A stretch of 64,000 nt of DNA from UBA1351 sp965140555 (lineage in GTDB: Bacteria; Bacillota; Clostridia; Lachnospirales; Vallitaleaceae), in NCBI GenBank assembly GCA_965140555.1, contig OZ223259.1, positions 2,108,001 to 2,172,000 on the forward strand, written 5' to 3'. How positions within the stretch are numbered: the first letter of the stretch is position 1; each line of letters begins with the position of its first letter. The notes under the pieces were generated by a model, which was not told the origin of the DNA, searched no databases, and worked only from the letters and a program-made list of their open reading frames with translations. The position numbers were made by a program, and so were the translations under genes. Below, piece after piece: positions 33,264 through 43,116 of this stretch.

Positions 33264-34046
33264 ATGAAAAGAAAGATGTTTTGTTTTGATTTGGATAATA
33301 CATTACTAAATCACCGGATTTATGAGGTGTCTGAACGAGCAATCAAAGCAATTGCTAAGCTAAAAGAAGCCGGGCATATTATAGTGCTTGCATCCGGAAG
33401 AGATTTTGATACACCGAATTCTCAACCCTTTGAAGTGTTGATCAACCCCGATGCGACAGTTCATTCGAATGGGTTAAAAGTGACGAAAGACGATACCGCT
33501 TTATTCGTGCATTATTTTGATAGAAAGCGGATGGCGAAGGTGATTGATGTTGCCAAAGAGCTTGGGCTATGTGTCGGTGCGTCCGTCCGAGGGGGCGAAT
33601 TTTATACCCACTATGAGATTCTTCGTGATTTTGAAATACGTATGGCCGGTCATTGTGATAAGACGTTCCAAGATGCAGATAAGTTGTTGGATTATGATGT
33701 TCATAGCATACACTTTATGGGGACGGAGCAGGATATTCAACAATTGTGTAATCGAGTATCCGGGTTGCATTATTATATGTTCAATGGGAATTTTGGTGCG
33801 GATTTATTGGATATCGGATGGTCCAAAGCAGAAGGTATTGAAAAACTACTCGAGCATTATGCGATGGACTGGACAGATGTCGTAAGCTTTGGGGACAGTA
33901 TGAATGATAAAGAAATGGTTCGCCGATCTGCTCAGGGTTATGCCATGGGCAACAGTGTTCCGGCATTAAAAGAAGTGGCGGATGAAGTGATAAAATCCAT
34001 AGATGATGATGGTGTTGCGGTTATTCTAGAAGAACGTTATCTATAA
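33264..34046 (+). CDS. Cof-type HAD-IIB sugar-phosphate phosphatase-like protein
   Basis: 260 residues. HAD motif I CFDLDNTLLN, motif II LASGR, and motif III/IV SFGDSMNDKEMVR. Type IIB cap. Members dephosphorylate sugar phosphates or flavin precursors. It lies nine bases after the EIIC gene with RBS AGGAG, so co-transcribed; dephosphorylating the sugar phosphate brought in by that permease is a plausible role. Convergent with the AraC gene that follows. Confidence 0.85.
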   Translation: MKRKMFCFDLDNTLLNHRIYEVSERAIKAIAKLKEAGHIIVLASGRDFDTPNSQPFEVLINPDATVHSNGLKVTKDDTALFVHYFDRKRMAKVIDVAKELGLCVGASVRGGEFYTHYEILRDFEIRMAGHCDKTFQDADKLLDYDVHSIHFMGTEQDIQQLCNRVSGLHYYMFNGNFGADLLDIGWSKAEGIEKLLEHYAMDWTDVVSFGDSMNDKEMVRRSAQGYAMGNSVPALKEVADEVIKSIDDDGVAVILEERYL

Positions 34047-34068
34047 GTGGAAGGCGTCTAAGTGAGCA

Positions 34069-34911
34069 TTATAATTGAGTGAAGCGTCGTTGATATTGCT
34101 TTGGTGTCATCTGGTGGCGTTCTTTAAATAGGCGGATAAAGTAAGAGGGTGTTTCGTAGCCAAGTGCTAGGGCAGTATCCGTAACGCTTTGAGACTCAAG
34201 TAATAGGAGCGAATAGTCTAATTTGGCCTCACGAATAAACGCCATAGGGCTTTTACCTGTATAGCGTTTGAAGGTATGGCTAAAGTTCGATAAACTCATA
34301 TTAAAATGATGGGCAATGTCTTCGATATTCAGCGGCTCATCGATGCGGTTGTTGATAAGGCGAAGGGCCTTCTCCATAGGCTCCTTGGCAGGAGTAGCAA
34401 GGGCTTGACCGGCAGCTTTGTAGCCGATAAGGTCAAAAATCAACTGTTGAGCAGATAAATCTAAGGAAAAGGAATCGGCTCGTGTGGGGGATGTGCCTAG
34501 TTGAATGATGCGTTTAATCGTAGTGGCTAAGGGGTCATGGCTTAAATCCAGCACAACTTCATTCGATTTTTGAGCTTGTTGCAGATTAAAACGGCGAAGA
34601 GAGAGCTTATGTAAGACGTCATCGATAAGTGTGTCATAAAGTTCAAAGACAAGAACGTGGCAATGTTGATGACTGGATACGGCTATTTTTGAATAGGCAG
34701 GGATAAGTAGCGCGTCATGACGGTCCATGGTCCAAGTTTGATTGGGTGTTGTAAAGTGTTGTGAACCACGGAGGATACAGTAGAGACGTGCATACTCATA
34801 GGTTCGGTAAGTTCCTTCGTAATGAGGCGGTAATTCATACTGGTTGATAGCCAGATAGTCCGTCTTAAAAGCGTCCAGCCGTTCGTGGCGCATATCAAAT
34901 CGTGTTAACAT
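34069..34911 (-). CDS. AraC-family regulator with cupin-like domain
   Basis: 280 residues from the ATG at 34911 (AAGGAG five bases upstream). N-terminal cupin-like domain ends near residue 170; the C-terminal ~100 residues hold the two AraC helix-turn-helix motifs (NIEDIAHHFNMSLSNFSHTFK; VTDTALALGYETPSYFIRLF). Likely activates a sugar pathway; neighbours on either side (PTS/HAD pair and the sugar-dehydrogenase-like gene) are candidate targets. Confidence 0.85.
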   Translation of the reverse strand: MLTRFDMRHERLDAFKTDYLAINQYELPPHYEGTYRTYEYARLYCILRGSQHFTTPNQTWTMDRHDALLIPAYSKIAVSSHQHCHVLVFELYDTLIDDVLHKLSLRRFNLQQAQKSNEVVLDLSHDPLATTIKRIIQLGTSPTRADSFSLDLSAQQLIFDLIGYKAAGQALATPAKEPMEKALRLINNRIDEPLNIEDIAHHFNMSLSNFSHTFKRYTGKSPMAFIREAKLDYSLLLLESQSVTDTALALGYETPSYFIRLFKERHQMTPKQYQRRFTQL

Positions 34912-34979
34912 AGAGACTCCTTGTGTCAAAAATAACGTATTTTTTCAAAAATGTAGGCGTTTTCAAAGTGTGATTTTTA

Positions 34980-35130
34980 TATAATAAGTATACAACTATC
35001 ATAAACAAGGCGAGTTGATTCGTCAACTGCTCGTTCCATTGATTTTTCCATAGTGATCTAAGCCCTTGGTATAGCAGCCAACCTTAGAAAATGACAGCTT
35101 TTCGGCAAACCACCCGAAAAGCTGTTTTTT
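34980..35130 (+). ncRNA. Candidate small RNA with terminator
   Basis: TATAAT at 34980-34985, then a 145-base stretch without coding potential. It holds AGTTGA-ttcg-TCAACT, a stem closed by a TTCG loop (about 35013-35028), and ends in a strong terminator ACAGCTTTTCGG / CCGAAAAGCTGT followed by TTTTT (35094-35130). No -35 box of quality was found. It is separated from the next gene by another 137 bases. It could be an sRNA or the attenuated leader of the downstream lipoprotein gene. Confidence 0.5.
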
Positions 35131-35266
35131 GTGCTCTAGGACGTTTCTTCTATGAAGAAAGCCGCATTTATCATGAGGATAATGAAGGGTATACTAGAAG
35201 AGAGGGGAAGGAATTTTTCTAAGGGCGTTACATCGAATCCACGCAAGGATAGGAAGGAGTGTTAGG

Positions 35267-36595
35267 ATGAAGAATATACGAGTTAGTCTATATATAGTCG
35301 GGCTATGGATGGTGTTGGCCGGATGTGCTACAGCTTATGAGGAGCGTCAAGAGGCGGATATCGAGTTAACGGATACGGCGGTAACGGATGCAGAGGGTAC
35401 AGACGATATGAACGAGGGGGAAGAAGTACCGGAAGAATTAGAACATTCCACAGACGCAGTAATGGGTGAGGGTGAGACGCGTGAGGAAACCGAATCACAA
35501 AAGACCGTTTATGATGCCCCCTATACGGGAGAGCCCATTGAACTAGAACGGGTTTTTTCGGATATAGCCTTTGATCAACCTCTTTATTTGACCTATGCAC
35601 CGGGAGATGACAAGGCTGTATATATCGTCGAGAAGACAGGACAAGTGAAGCGCATAAGCTATGTAGAAGAAGCGGAGGATACAACGGTAACGGCCGAAAC
35701 GTATCTAGATTTATCTGATATAGTATCAACAAGTGGCAGTGAGAAAGGGTTACTCGGATTGGCCTTTCATCCGGACTATGCGACCAATGGTGAAGCGTAT
35801 GTTAATTATACACAAGGCAATAAGAGTGTTATCGCCAGATATACCAACGGAGACGCGGCAACAGGTACCCAGGTACTAACCTTTGATCAACCTTATGATA
35901 ATCATAATGGCGGGCAACTGGTGTTTGGACCGGATGGATATCTCTATATCGGAACCGGTGATGGTGGAGGGGCAGGTGACCCGGCAGAGAATGCCCAAAA
36001 TTTGAAGACATTTCCAGGAAGTATTCTACGTATTGATGTGAACAACACAGAGGGAGACAGCGCTTATGCCATACCGGAGGATAATCCGTTGGTGGGTAAT
36101 ACCGAAGGATTTCTAGAAGAAATATATGCTTATGGATTTCGTAACCCTTGGCGATTCAGTTATGATCCTTATAGGAACCGTTTTATCGTTGCGGATGTCG
36201 GACAAGATGCCCGTGAAGAGATTGATCTATTGACCGGAGGTGGCAATTATGGATGGCCGAGAATGGAAGGAACAGCGACCTACAAACCAAACGCTCAGGT
36301 AGCGGATGAGACGTTAATCAATCCGGTGTGGGAATATGAACATCCTGTGGGTGGTTCGATTACAGGCGGTTATGTTGTTAAAGGGCCGGAAGAAGAGGCG
36401 TTAACAGGCTTATATATTTATGGCGATTTTGTCTCCGGATTGGTATGGGGACTTTGGTGGGATGCAGAGGATGCCCCGACCCATTATCTTCTGGCAGAGT
36501 CAGGAATGAATATTGCATCGTTTGGACAGGGACCGTCAGGTGATGTGTATATAATAGATTTTTCCGGTGGAATTTATAAAATCGGTCTAGAATAG
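35267..36595 (+). CDS. Glucose/sorbosone-dehydrogenase-like lipoprotein (PQQ-type beta propeller)
   Basis: 442 residues. Lipobox VLAGC at about 17-21, then a Glu/Thr-rich linker to ~90. The rest is a six-bladed propeller of the GSDH family (PF07995): VYIVEKTGQVKRI, GLLGLAFHPDYATNGEAYV, DNHNGGQLVFGPDGYLYIG, TGDGGGAGDPAENAQN, LEEIYAYGFRNPWRFSYDP and NYGWPRMEG. Soluble aldose dehydrogenases of this family use PQQ and act outside the membrane. PQQ synthesis is not visible here and is unusual in such bacteria, so an alternative sugar-lactone or binding role is possible. RBS GGAAGGAG. Confidence 0.85.
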   Translation: MKNIRVSLYIVGLWMVLAGCATAYEERQEADIELTDTAVTDAEGTDDMNEGEEVPEELEHSTDAVMGEGETREETESQKTVYDAPYTGEPIELERVFSDIAFDQPLYLTYAPGDDKAVYIVEKTGQVKRISYVEEAEDTTVTAETYLDLSDIVSTSGSEKGLLGLAFHPDYATNGEAYVNYTQGNKSVIARYTNGDAATGTQVLTFDQPYDNHNGGQLVFGPDGYLYIGTGDGGGAGDPAENAQNLKTFPGSILRIDVNNTEGDSAYAIPEDNPLVGNTEGFLEEIYAYGFRNPWRFSYDPYRNRFIVADVGQDAREEIDLLTGGGNYGWPRMEGTATYKPNAQVADETLINPVWEYEHPVGGSITGGYVVKGPEEEALTGLYIYGDFVSGLVWGLWWDAEDAPTHYLLAESGMNIASFGQGPSGDVYIIDFSGGIYKIGLE

Positions 36596-36667
36596 ATAGG
36601 ATATGCGTATGGACCTGTCGCCTTAGGCATTGGAAAAAGAAAAACCAAATAAATTTCATGAATGACT

Positions 36668-36723
36668 AGTGACAGAATGTCACTTTCTTACCCATTCACA
36701 AACATGAATACAAGCGTTATAAT
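36668..36723 (+). promoter_or_regulatory. Promoter and inverted repeat upstream of ptsI
   Basis: TTCACA (36695-36700), 17-base spacer, TATAAT (36718-36723). Just upstream lies AGTGAC-agaat-GTCACT (36668-36684), a perfect 6-bp dyad that could bind a regulator. The 5' leader to ptsI is about 95 bases. Confidence 0.6.
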
Positions 36724-36825
36724 AAAGTTTAATGGTATGACAAGTAGAAATAACCTTGAAACAAACAATATATGTGCTTTGGGAAACTGAAGTGACACAA
36801 TCGCAAAGAAAGGACGTGGCTAACA

Positions 36826-38463
36826 ATGATTAAAGGGATACCTGCCTCTCATGGCTATGCAATCGGGCACGCATTTATACTAGAAGAGCATGAAGTTGAT
36901 ATAGAAGAAGTACTCAAAGGGACTGTAGAAGAGGAACTTGTTGAGTTCGCGCGTGTTTTAAAGCAAGCAGGTGAAGAACTGGATGTCATTACAGAAAAAG
37001 CCAGAACCAATATGGGAGATGAAGAGGCCCAAGTATTTGAAAGTCATAAAATGATGCTTGAGGATCCTGAATTCACAGAAATGGTTAAGACTAAGATACG
37101 AGAAGAACAGCTACCTATTTCGAAAGCAGTAGAAGTGACCCGTGATCATTTTGTAACGATTTTCGAAAGTTTGGATAATGAATATATGCAGGCAAGAGCA
37201 GCAGATATAAAGGATATCTCCAAACGTCTTATCCACATCAGCCTTGGCATTCTTGCAGGTTTTGATGCGATTCCTAATGATGCTATTATTTTGGCAAAGG
37301 ATTTGACACCGTCAGATACGGCACAATTGGATGTAAGCAAAGTTAAAGCATTTATAACAGAAGTTGGTTCAAAAACAAGTCATAGTGCAATTATGGCAAG
37401 AAGTATGGGAATTCCGGCTGTCCTTGGTGTAGAGAATGTGCTAGGCCAAATTGAGGCAGGAACGGTACTTGTCGTCGATGGCTTTAGCGGAGAAATTATT
37501 TTGAATCCGGAAGAAGCGGTTAAAGCGGACTATGAGAAAAAGATTGAAACTTATGTTGCTCATATGAAGAGCCTTGAACAATATAAGGATGCATCGCTTG
37601 CATATAAGGACGGTCGTCCGATTAAAGTTGCCGGAAATATGGGATCACTAGATGATTTGGAATTTTTGGCAAAACAAGGTGCCCATGGTGTCGGATTATT
37701 CCGTACAGAATTTTTGTTCATGGGACGAGACACGATGCCTTCAGAAGACGAGCAATATGAAGTCTATAAGAAAGCAGCTGAAAGCTTTCCGAGTTATCCG
37801 GTGGTTATTCGTACATTGGATATTGGTGGGGACAAAGTAATTCCTTACATGAATATGCCAAAAGAGGATAATCCTTTCTTAGGTGTGCGGGCGTTACGTT
37901 TGTGTATGAAGGAAAAAGAGATGTTCAAGACACAGTTAAAGGCACTTTTACGTGCGGGTGTCTATGGACCGATTCATATTATGTTCCCAATGATTAGTGC
38001 TATGGAAGAACTGATGGAAGCCAAAGCTATATTAGAAGAGTGTAAAGAAGAACTTAAGGCACAAGGTGTTGCCTATAGTGATACCCTTCCGGTAGGCATG
38101 ATGATTGAAATTCCTGCGGCAGCCGTTCATTCACGAGCGTTTGCTAAAGAAGTGGATTTCTTTAGTATAGGAACCAACGATTTGGTTCAATACACATTAG
38201 CAGTGGATCGTATGAATACAGGTGTTGCGCATTTGTATAATCCATTCCATCCGGCTGTATTGGAGCTGATACGTATGACCATACAAAACGCTCATGAAGC
38301 CGGTATTTGGTGTGGTATGTGTGGTGAAATGGCGTCAGATGAGGAAGCAACCAAGATTCTTGCAAGCTATGGATTGGATGAATTTTCCGTTACAGGAAGC
38401 GCTATCTTAAGTGTCAAAGAACAATTGATATTACTCGAGGATATTGATCGAACAGACGCATAA
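36826..38463 (+). CDS. ptsI: PTS enzyme I (phosphoenolpyruvate-protein phosphotransferase)
   Basis: 545 residues, near the usual 570. Takes phosphate from PEP onto a histidine and passes it to HPr. N-terminal HPr-binding helical domain, then the phosphohistidine loop GSKTSHSAIMARSMGIPAVLG, TIM-barrel PEP-binding domain with GLFRTEFLFM, TLDIGGDKVIPYM, MIEIPAAAVHS, SIGTNDLVQYTLAVDR and WCGMCGEMASD (active Cys). HPr is not encoded beside it. Single-gene unit with its own promoter and terminator. RBS AAAGGACG. Confidence 0.95.
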   Translation: MIKGIPASHGYAIGHAFILEEHEVDIEEVLKGTVEEELVEFARVLKQAGEELDVITEKARTNMGDEEAQVFESHKMMLEDPEFTEMVKTKIREEQLPISKAVEVTRDHFVTIFESLDNEYMQARAADIKDISKRLIHISLGILAGFDAIPNDAIILAKDLTPSDTAQLDVSKVKAFITEVGSKTSHSAIMARSMGIPAVLGVENVLGQIEAGTVLVVDGFSGEIILNPEEAVKADYEKKIETYVAHMKSLEQYKDASLAYKDGRPIKVAGNMGSLDDLEFLAKQGAHGVGLFRTEFLFMGRDTMPSEDEQYEVYKKAAESFPSYPVVIRTLDIGGDKVIPYMNMPKEDNPFLGVRALRLCMKEKEMFKTQLKALLRAGVYGPIHIMFPMISAMEELMEAKAILEECKEELKAQGVAYSDTLPVGMMIEIPAAAVHSRAFAKEVDFFSIGTNDLVQYTLAVDRMNTGVAHLYNPFHPAVLELIRMTIQNAHEAGIWCGMCGEMASDEEATKILASYGLDEFSVTGSAILSVKEQLILLEDIDRTDA

Positions 38464-38478
38464 AGCGGTTAATACAGA

Positions 38479-38519
38479 ACAGGTGTCATACAGATTATAT
38501 CTGAGACACCTGTTTTTTT
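38479..38519 (+). terminator. Terminator after ptsI
   Basis: ACAGGTGTC / GACACCTGT enclosing CAGAT-tat-ATCTG, then seven T. Confidence 0.9.
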
Positions 38520-38624
38520 GCGGGTATTTTTCCTATGATTTTCTATATGTTATTGTTTTGGCTTTAGGGTTATAGTAGTATGGAGGAAACAAAGAGGTCA
38601 TCATTTATTGGAGAGGAGAAAAGG

Positions 38625-41600
38625 ATGCAAAGCTTAAAGTTATATGAAAATCAACCGGCGCATAGGTCGGAATGGGAGGAAGCCTTTCCTTTAGGTAACG
38701 GATATATGGGCGCCATGGTTTACGGGGGAGTTACGAGTGAACGCATACGTTTTAATGAGGATAGTGTCTGGTATGGTTCCAGTCGTGAGCGTGTCAATCC
38801 GGATGCGATAAAGGTACTTCCAAATGTTCGGTCACTACTCTTTGAAGGTCGATTATCGGAAGCAGAAGCCCTTGCCTTTGGCGGATTGTTTGCGACACCT
38901 ATGAGCCAAGGACACTATGAACCCTTAGCGGACCTGGTAATGACGAGTCAGATGACAATCCCTCATCATAGTGAATGGAATAAAGAAGCAGATAAAGATT
39001 GGGAAAATTATACTCGGATTCTTGATTTGAATACGGGAATGTTATCCATTGCTTATGACCAAAAGGAAAATCGCTATACACGGGAAGCTTTTTTCTCCTA
39101 TCCGGATCAAGGGTTTGTTATGCGCATCGAAAGTCGTGAAAATGCGGGTGTAACGTTGCGGTTTCAATTAGAACGTGAAGGTGATTTGTATGAATCCTTG
39201 TATTGTCCAGATAATAAGACGATTTTACTGGAAGGGAAAAGCGGGGGTGATGGCTCCGGGTTTTGCGCAGCGCTTCGTCTTCATACGATAGGTGGAAAAG
39301 TAGAAGCATTAGGTGGATATCTTTATGTGACGGAAGCAGATGCTGTGGATATTTTTGTAACCGGACGGACAACCTTTCGTTCAGACAATCCGACACAATG
39401 GTGCAAGAAGCGTCTGGATTACATAGAACATATAGGATATGAGACATTAAAAGAACGCCATATACAAGACTATCAAGCATTGTTTGATACGGTCTCTTTT
39501 GCATTGGGAGATGAAGAAAACGAGCCGGAATACAGTGGACAAGAAGGGTCCCCTATATGTCTTCATACGATGCTTGAGAATGTAACTGAGTATGAGCAGA
39601 GACTGGTACCTCTATATTTTCAATACGGGCGATATCTATTGATGGGATGTAGTCGTCAAGGAAGTCTTCCTGCGAACCTGCAAGGTGTATGGAATAAGGA
39701 TATGACGCCTCCATGGGGATGCAAATATACGATTAATATTAATACGGAGATGAACTACTGGCCGGCTGAATTATGTGGACTATCTTCCTGCCAAGACCCT
39801 CTGTTTGAGCATTTGAAACGGATGCTGCCCCGTGGACAGAAGGTAGCTCGGGATATGTATGGATGTGAAGGCTTTGTGGCTCATCATAATACGGATATCT
39901 ATGGCGATTGTGCGCCTCAAGATCAATGGATGCCGGCGACGATATGGCCTATGGGAGGCGCTTGGCTATGTTTGCATATTATAGAGCGGTATCGCTATAC
40001 GAAGGACATATCCTTTTTAACAGAGATGTTTGACGTACTTCAGGAGTCAGCACGTTTTTACACAGGCTATCTTATTGAGGATGAAGACGGTTATCTAGTT
40101 ACTTCTCCATCAACGTCACCGGAGAATACGTATCTTCTAGACAATGGAGAGAAAAGTGCATTATGCTATGGTCCGACTATGGATAGTCAGATGATTCGAC
40201 TATTGTGGGAAGGATATTTGGAGTTGGCTGAAGTTATCGTTGCACAGGAAGAAGGTTGTTCTAGTGTCGATAAGAAGCTACATGAGAATATTCACAAGAC
40301 TATGTTACATCGTCTGAGAAAGACAGAACGAGGAAGCCGAGGACAATTGTTGGAATGGGTGAAGGAATATGAGGAGTGGGAGCCGGGTCACCGACATATT
40401 TCGCACTTGTTTGGATTACACCCAGGTAATGAAATAACGCTTACGAAGACACCGGAGCTTTTCGAAGGAGCCAAGGTTACATTAAACGAGCGACTGTCTC
40501 AAGGTGGTGGGCACACAGGATGGTCACGGGCTTGGATTATTAATATGTGGGCGCGCTTATTAGACGGAGAAAAAGCTCGGAAGAATGTGCAGGCACTTCT
40601 TGAAAAATCGACGGCAGCCAATCTTTTTGACATGCATCCGCCCTTCCAAATTGATGGAAATCTTGGAGGAACAGCCGGTATTGCCGAGATGCTTTTGCAA
40701 AGCCACGAATCGATTCTACGGTTATTACCGGCTTTACCGAAAGCGTGGGAAAGAGGTTATATAAAAGGCGTCCGTGCAAGAAACGGAGTATCCGTTGACC
40801 TCTATTGGGAACATGGATTTTTGACACGGGCAGTATTACACGCATTGCGTGAGACAACGGTATCCTTTATAGATATGACGCGACAAAAATCAGGTGGAAA
40901 TCAATCCCATGTGGTGACCGTCACATTAGATAAGGGTGAAGTCTACACCTATGATCGACCTATACGTATTCTCTGTGTAGGTGATAGTAATACAGAAGGC
41001 TATGGAATAGAAGATAAGGAGAAGCATTACCCGAGCTATCTTAATAAGCGCCTATCGGGAGATGGGCAACGACCCTATCAAGTGTTCAATGCAGGAATAA
41101 GCGGAACGTGTGTAACCGATGTATGTGATGATTGCGGACATACCATAGGTATGCCTTATACGAAGCAACCACTATATCAGACAATATGTGATAAATCGTG
41201 GGATATTATTATCTACATGTTGGGTACCAATGATGCACAAGACGGTGTTGTTGAAGGAGAGGGGCAGAATTTACAGAATAACATCATTGGATACAAGGAC
41301 CATTTCTTGCCTTCTTATAGAGGGATTATTGAGGCACTTCAAAAATTGAGTCCCCATGCCAAACGTCTTCTTGTTAAACCGATTCCTGTCCGTGACTGTA
41401 TTTGGGTGAAACATCAACAGAGGTATTTGGATCGTCTATATCCCTATTATGATGTTTTGCTGGAAGAGTATCCGGATATGATTGCTGTGGATTTAAAAGC
41501 TGTTTTTGACGACTTGAAGGAAGTAACGATTGCCTCCTTTTATCAGGAAGATGGGTTGCATCTCAATGAAAAAGGTGCTGCATATGTAGCAGACACCTTC

Positions 41601-41648
41601 TATAAAGTCCTTGAACAGGATAAGAAAAATATGCGAACTAATCCTTAG
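38625..41648 (+). CDS. GH95 alpha-fucosidase/galactosidase-type enzyme fused to SGNH (GDSL) esterase
   Basis: 1007 residues from ATG 38625, which has GAGGAGAAAAGG upstream (38580 is an alternative). Residues ~1-770 match family GH95: EWEEAFPLGNGYMGAMVYGG, LQGVWNKDMTPPWGCKYTIN, INTEMNYWPAELCGL, HRHISHLFGLHPG and GGHTGWSRAW. Residues ~785-1000 are an SGNH hydrolase: block I CVGDSNTEGYG, GTND in block III, DGLHLNEKG in block V. No signal peptide, so it acts on imported oligosaccharides. The fusion suggests removal of a terminal alpha-L-sugar and an acetyl group from the same branch, as in acetylated fucosylated xyloglucan. The 3' end overlaps the convergent gene by 11 bases. Confidence 0.85.
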   Translation: MQSLKLYENQPAHRSEWEEAFPLGNGYMGAMVYGGVTSERIRFNEDSVWYGSSRERVNPDAIKVLPNVRSLLFEGRLSEAEALAFGGLFATPMSQGHYEPLADLVMTSQMTIPHHSEWNKEADKDWENYTRILDLNTGMLSIAYDQKENRYTREAFFSYPDQGFVMRIESRENAGVTLRFQLEREGDLYESLYCPDNKTILLEGKSGGDGSGFCAALRLHTIGGKVEALGGYLYVTEADAVDIFVTGRTTFRSDNPTQWCKKRLDYIEHIGYETLKERHIQDYQALFDTVSFALGDEENEPEYSGQEGSPICLHTMLENVTEYEQRLVPLYFQYGRYLLMGCSRQGSLPANLQGVWNKDMTPPWGCKYTININTEMNYWPAELCGLSSCQDPLFEHLKRMLPRGQKVARDMYGCEGFVAHHNTDIYGDCAPQDQWMPATIWPMGGAWLCLHIIERYRYTKDISFLTEMFDVLQESARFYTGYLIEDEDGYLVTSPSTSPENTYLLDNGEKSALCYGPTMDSQMIRLLWEGYLELAEVIVAQEEGCSSVDKKLHENIHKTMLHRLRKTERGSRGQLLEWVKEYEEWEPGHRHISHLFGLHPGNEITLTKTPELFEGAKVTLNERLSQGGGHTGWSRAWIINMWARLLDGEKARKNVQALLEKSTAANLFDMHPPFQIDGNLGGTAGIAEMLLQSHESILRLLPALPKAWERGYIKGVRARNGVSVDLYWEHGFLTRAVLHALRETTVSFIDMTRQKSGGNQSHVVTVTLDKGEVYTYDRPIRILCVGDSNTEGYGIEDKEKHYPSYLNKRLSGDGQRPYQVFNAGISGTCVTDVCDDCGHTIGMPYTKQPLYQTICDKSWDIIIYMLGTNDAQDGVVEGEGQNLQNNIIGYKDHFLPSYRGIIEALQKLSPHAKRLLVKPIPVRDCIWVKHQQRYLDRLYPYYDVLLEEYPDMIAVDLKAVFDDLKEVTIASFYQEDGLHLNEKGAAYVADTFYKVLEQDKKNMRTNP

Positions 41649-42924
41649 TTAAACGAGGATATTTTTGAATATGACGTGGAATTTCGTACCAGGCGCTGTG
41701 AATCATTCGATTCATAATGCCTGGTACTGATTTTGTACCGAATAAAACAGAATAATCGGAGTTATTGCTATCCATTAGTTCTTGTAATAAGTAATCTGTT
41801 TGAGATTCATGGGGGACAATCATAATCTGAGCATAATGCTTGTCAATACCATGTTTGAGCAGAATCTGTTGGACCAGATGACCTTGAGGATGGGTTGATA
41901 TGAAACGGTGAAGTTCATCATAGAGACTTCCGATCATATAGTGATGGTCAACTAAGACAATAGCAAGGGGCTGAGCATCGGGATGAAGTGCTTGGCGGCT
42001 AACATTTTGATGCGGAAGGGTTTTAATCTCATTATAGTAAGAGGCATTGCCTTCTGTCTGAATCGAGTCATAGTGAATATGAAGGTCATTATTTTCCAAC
42101 GCATGGATGAATGGGGAGACAGGGAAGTGCTTTGTAAAGGCAATGATATCTTCAAAAATTTGTGTATTCAAAGGAATCGCATTGATAATTTTATTCTGAT
42201 TCACATCATAGAGACAGGCACCACCATAGAGTAAAATAGGGGACTTTATGGTGAGTGCATGAATAAAGGTGCGAACATTCGATAGGCTATGACGTGTAAC
42301 ATAGCTTATGTGGATGCCCCGCTCCATAAGCTGGTTGAGTTTAATCATAAAGGTATTCAGATTTTCTCCCACAGATTGATCAAATACATCATCTACATCA
42401 ATAATAAAAAGAGTCTTTTTATGATGGCCGACAGGGAAATGAACGGCATTGACACCTAAGGATATAAAAATACCGATTAATGTATCTATAATTCTATTCA
42501 TGGCAAAAAGATAAGGATTTAAATCTTCCCCATGAACAACGGTAACACTCAAAAAAACAACGCAGGTTATGTAGGAAGCTGCGGTCTTCTTTATAATAAC
42601 GGTGAAGTAAATTAATACAAGAACAGAAAATGAGATGAGTATGTAGAACACAATATCGGAATCCAAATAAACAGTCTGGCGGTCAATAACGAGAATGAGC
42701 ATACCTAATAAACCACCGGTAAAAGTGGCGATTGTACGGTTAATAGCCGTTGTCATGCTGTTGGACATGTATGGCTGCATACAAAGAATCGCAGCAATGA
42801 CAGAATAGAAGGGGATACTATCCGGTCGTAGAGAGTCAATGATAAAACACACAAAGACAGCAATGGCTGTCTTTATGATCCGTAATCCGATGGGTGGGAA
42901 AAAGTCTTTGAGTGATTGGATCAT
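41638..42924 (-). CDS. Aromatic-acid-exporter (ArAE/FUSC-like) membrane protein fused to a HAD-like domain
   Basis: 428 residues. N-terminal ~165 residues hold about five to six helices of the ArAE_1 type (IGLRIIKTAIAVFVCFIIDS, SVIAAILCMQPYMSNSM, RTIATFTGGLLGMLIL). Residues ~170-428 resemble Cof-type HAD hydrolases: FIIDVDDVFD at motif I and LLYGGACLYD. The motif I pattern is off consensus (DVDDV where DxDGT is usual) and no clear GDxxND motif IV is seen, so catalysis is doubtful. RBS AGGTGA. The soluble part may be a regulatory domain. No nearby gene explains its substrate. Confidence 0.75.
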   Translation of the reverse strand: MIQSLKDFFPPIGLRIIKTAIAVFVCFIIDSLRPDSIPFYSVIAAILCMQPYMSNSMTTAINRTIATFTGGLLGMLILVIDRQTVYLDSDIVFYILISFSVLVLIYFTVIIKKTAASYITCVVFLSVTVVHGEDLNPYLFAMNRIIDTLIGIFISLGVNAVHFPVGHHKKTLFIIDVDDVFDQSVGENLNTFMIKLNQLMERGIHISYVTRHSLSNVRTFIHALTIKSPILLYGGACLYDVNQNKIINAIPLNTQIFEDIIAFTKHFPVSPFIHALENNDLHIHYDSIQTEGNASYYNEIKTLPHQNVSRQALHPDAQPLAIVLVDHHYMIGSLYDELHRFISTHPQGHLVQQILLKHGIDKHYAQIMIVPHESQTDYLLQELMDSNNSDYSVLFGTKSVPGIMNRMIHSAWYEIPRHIQKYPRLTKD

Positions 42925-43116
42925 CTGTTCACCTCGTCGTAAAAAAAATAAATAGGATGACGTAGTGTCGAATAAAACCTACGTACTTGGGATAAAATTA
43001 ACCTAAGTATAGACCTTTTCGGTTATAAAATCAATGCGAAAATCTCGGTTTCAGTAAATCTATAAAGGCTTATGGGAAAAAGAGACCTATAGACGACAAC
43101 GCTGATAAACAGAAGG

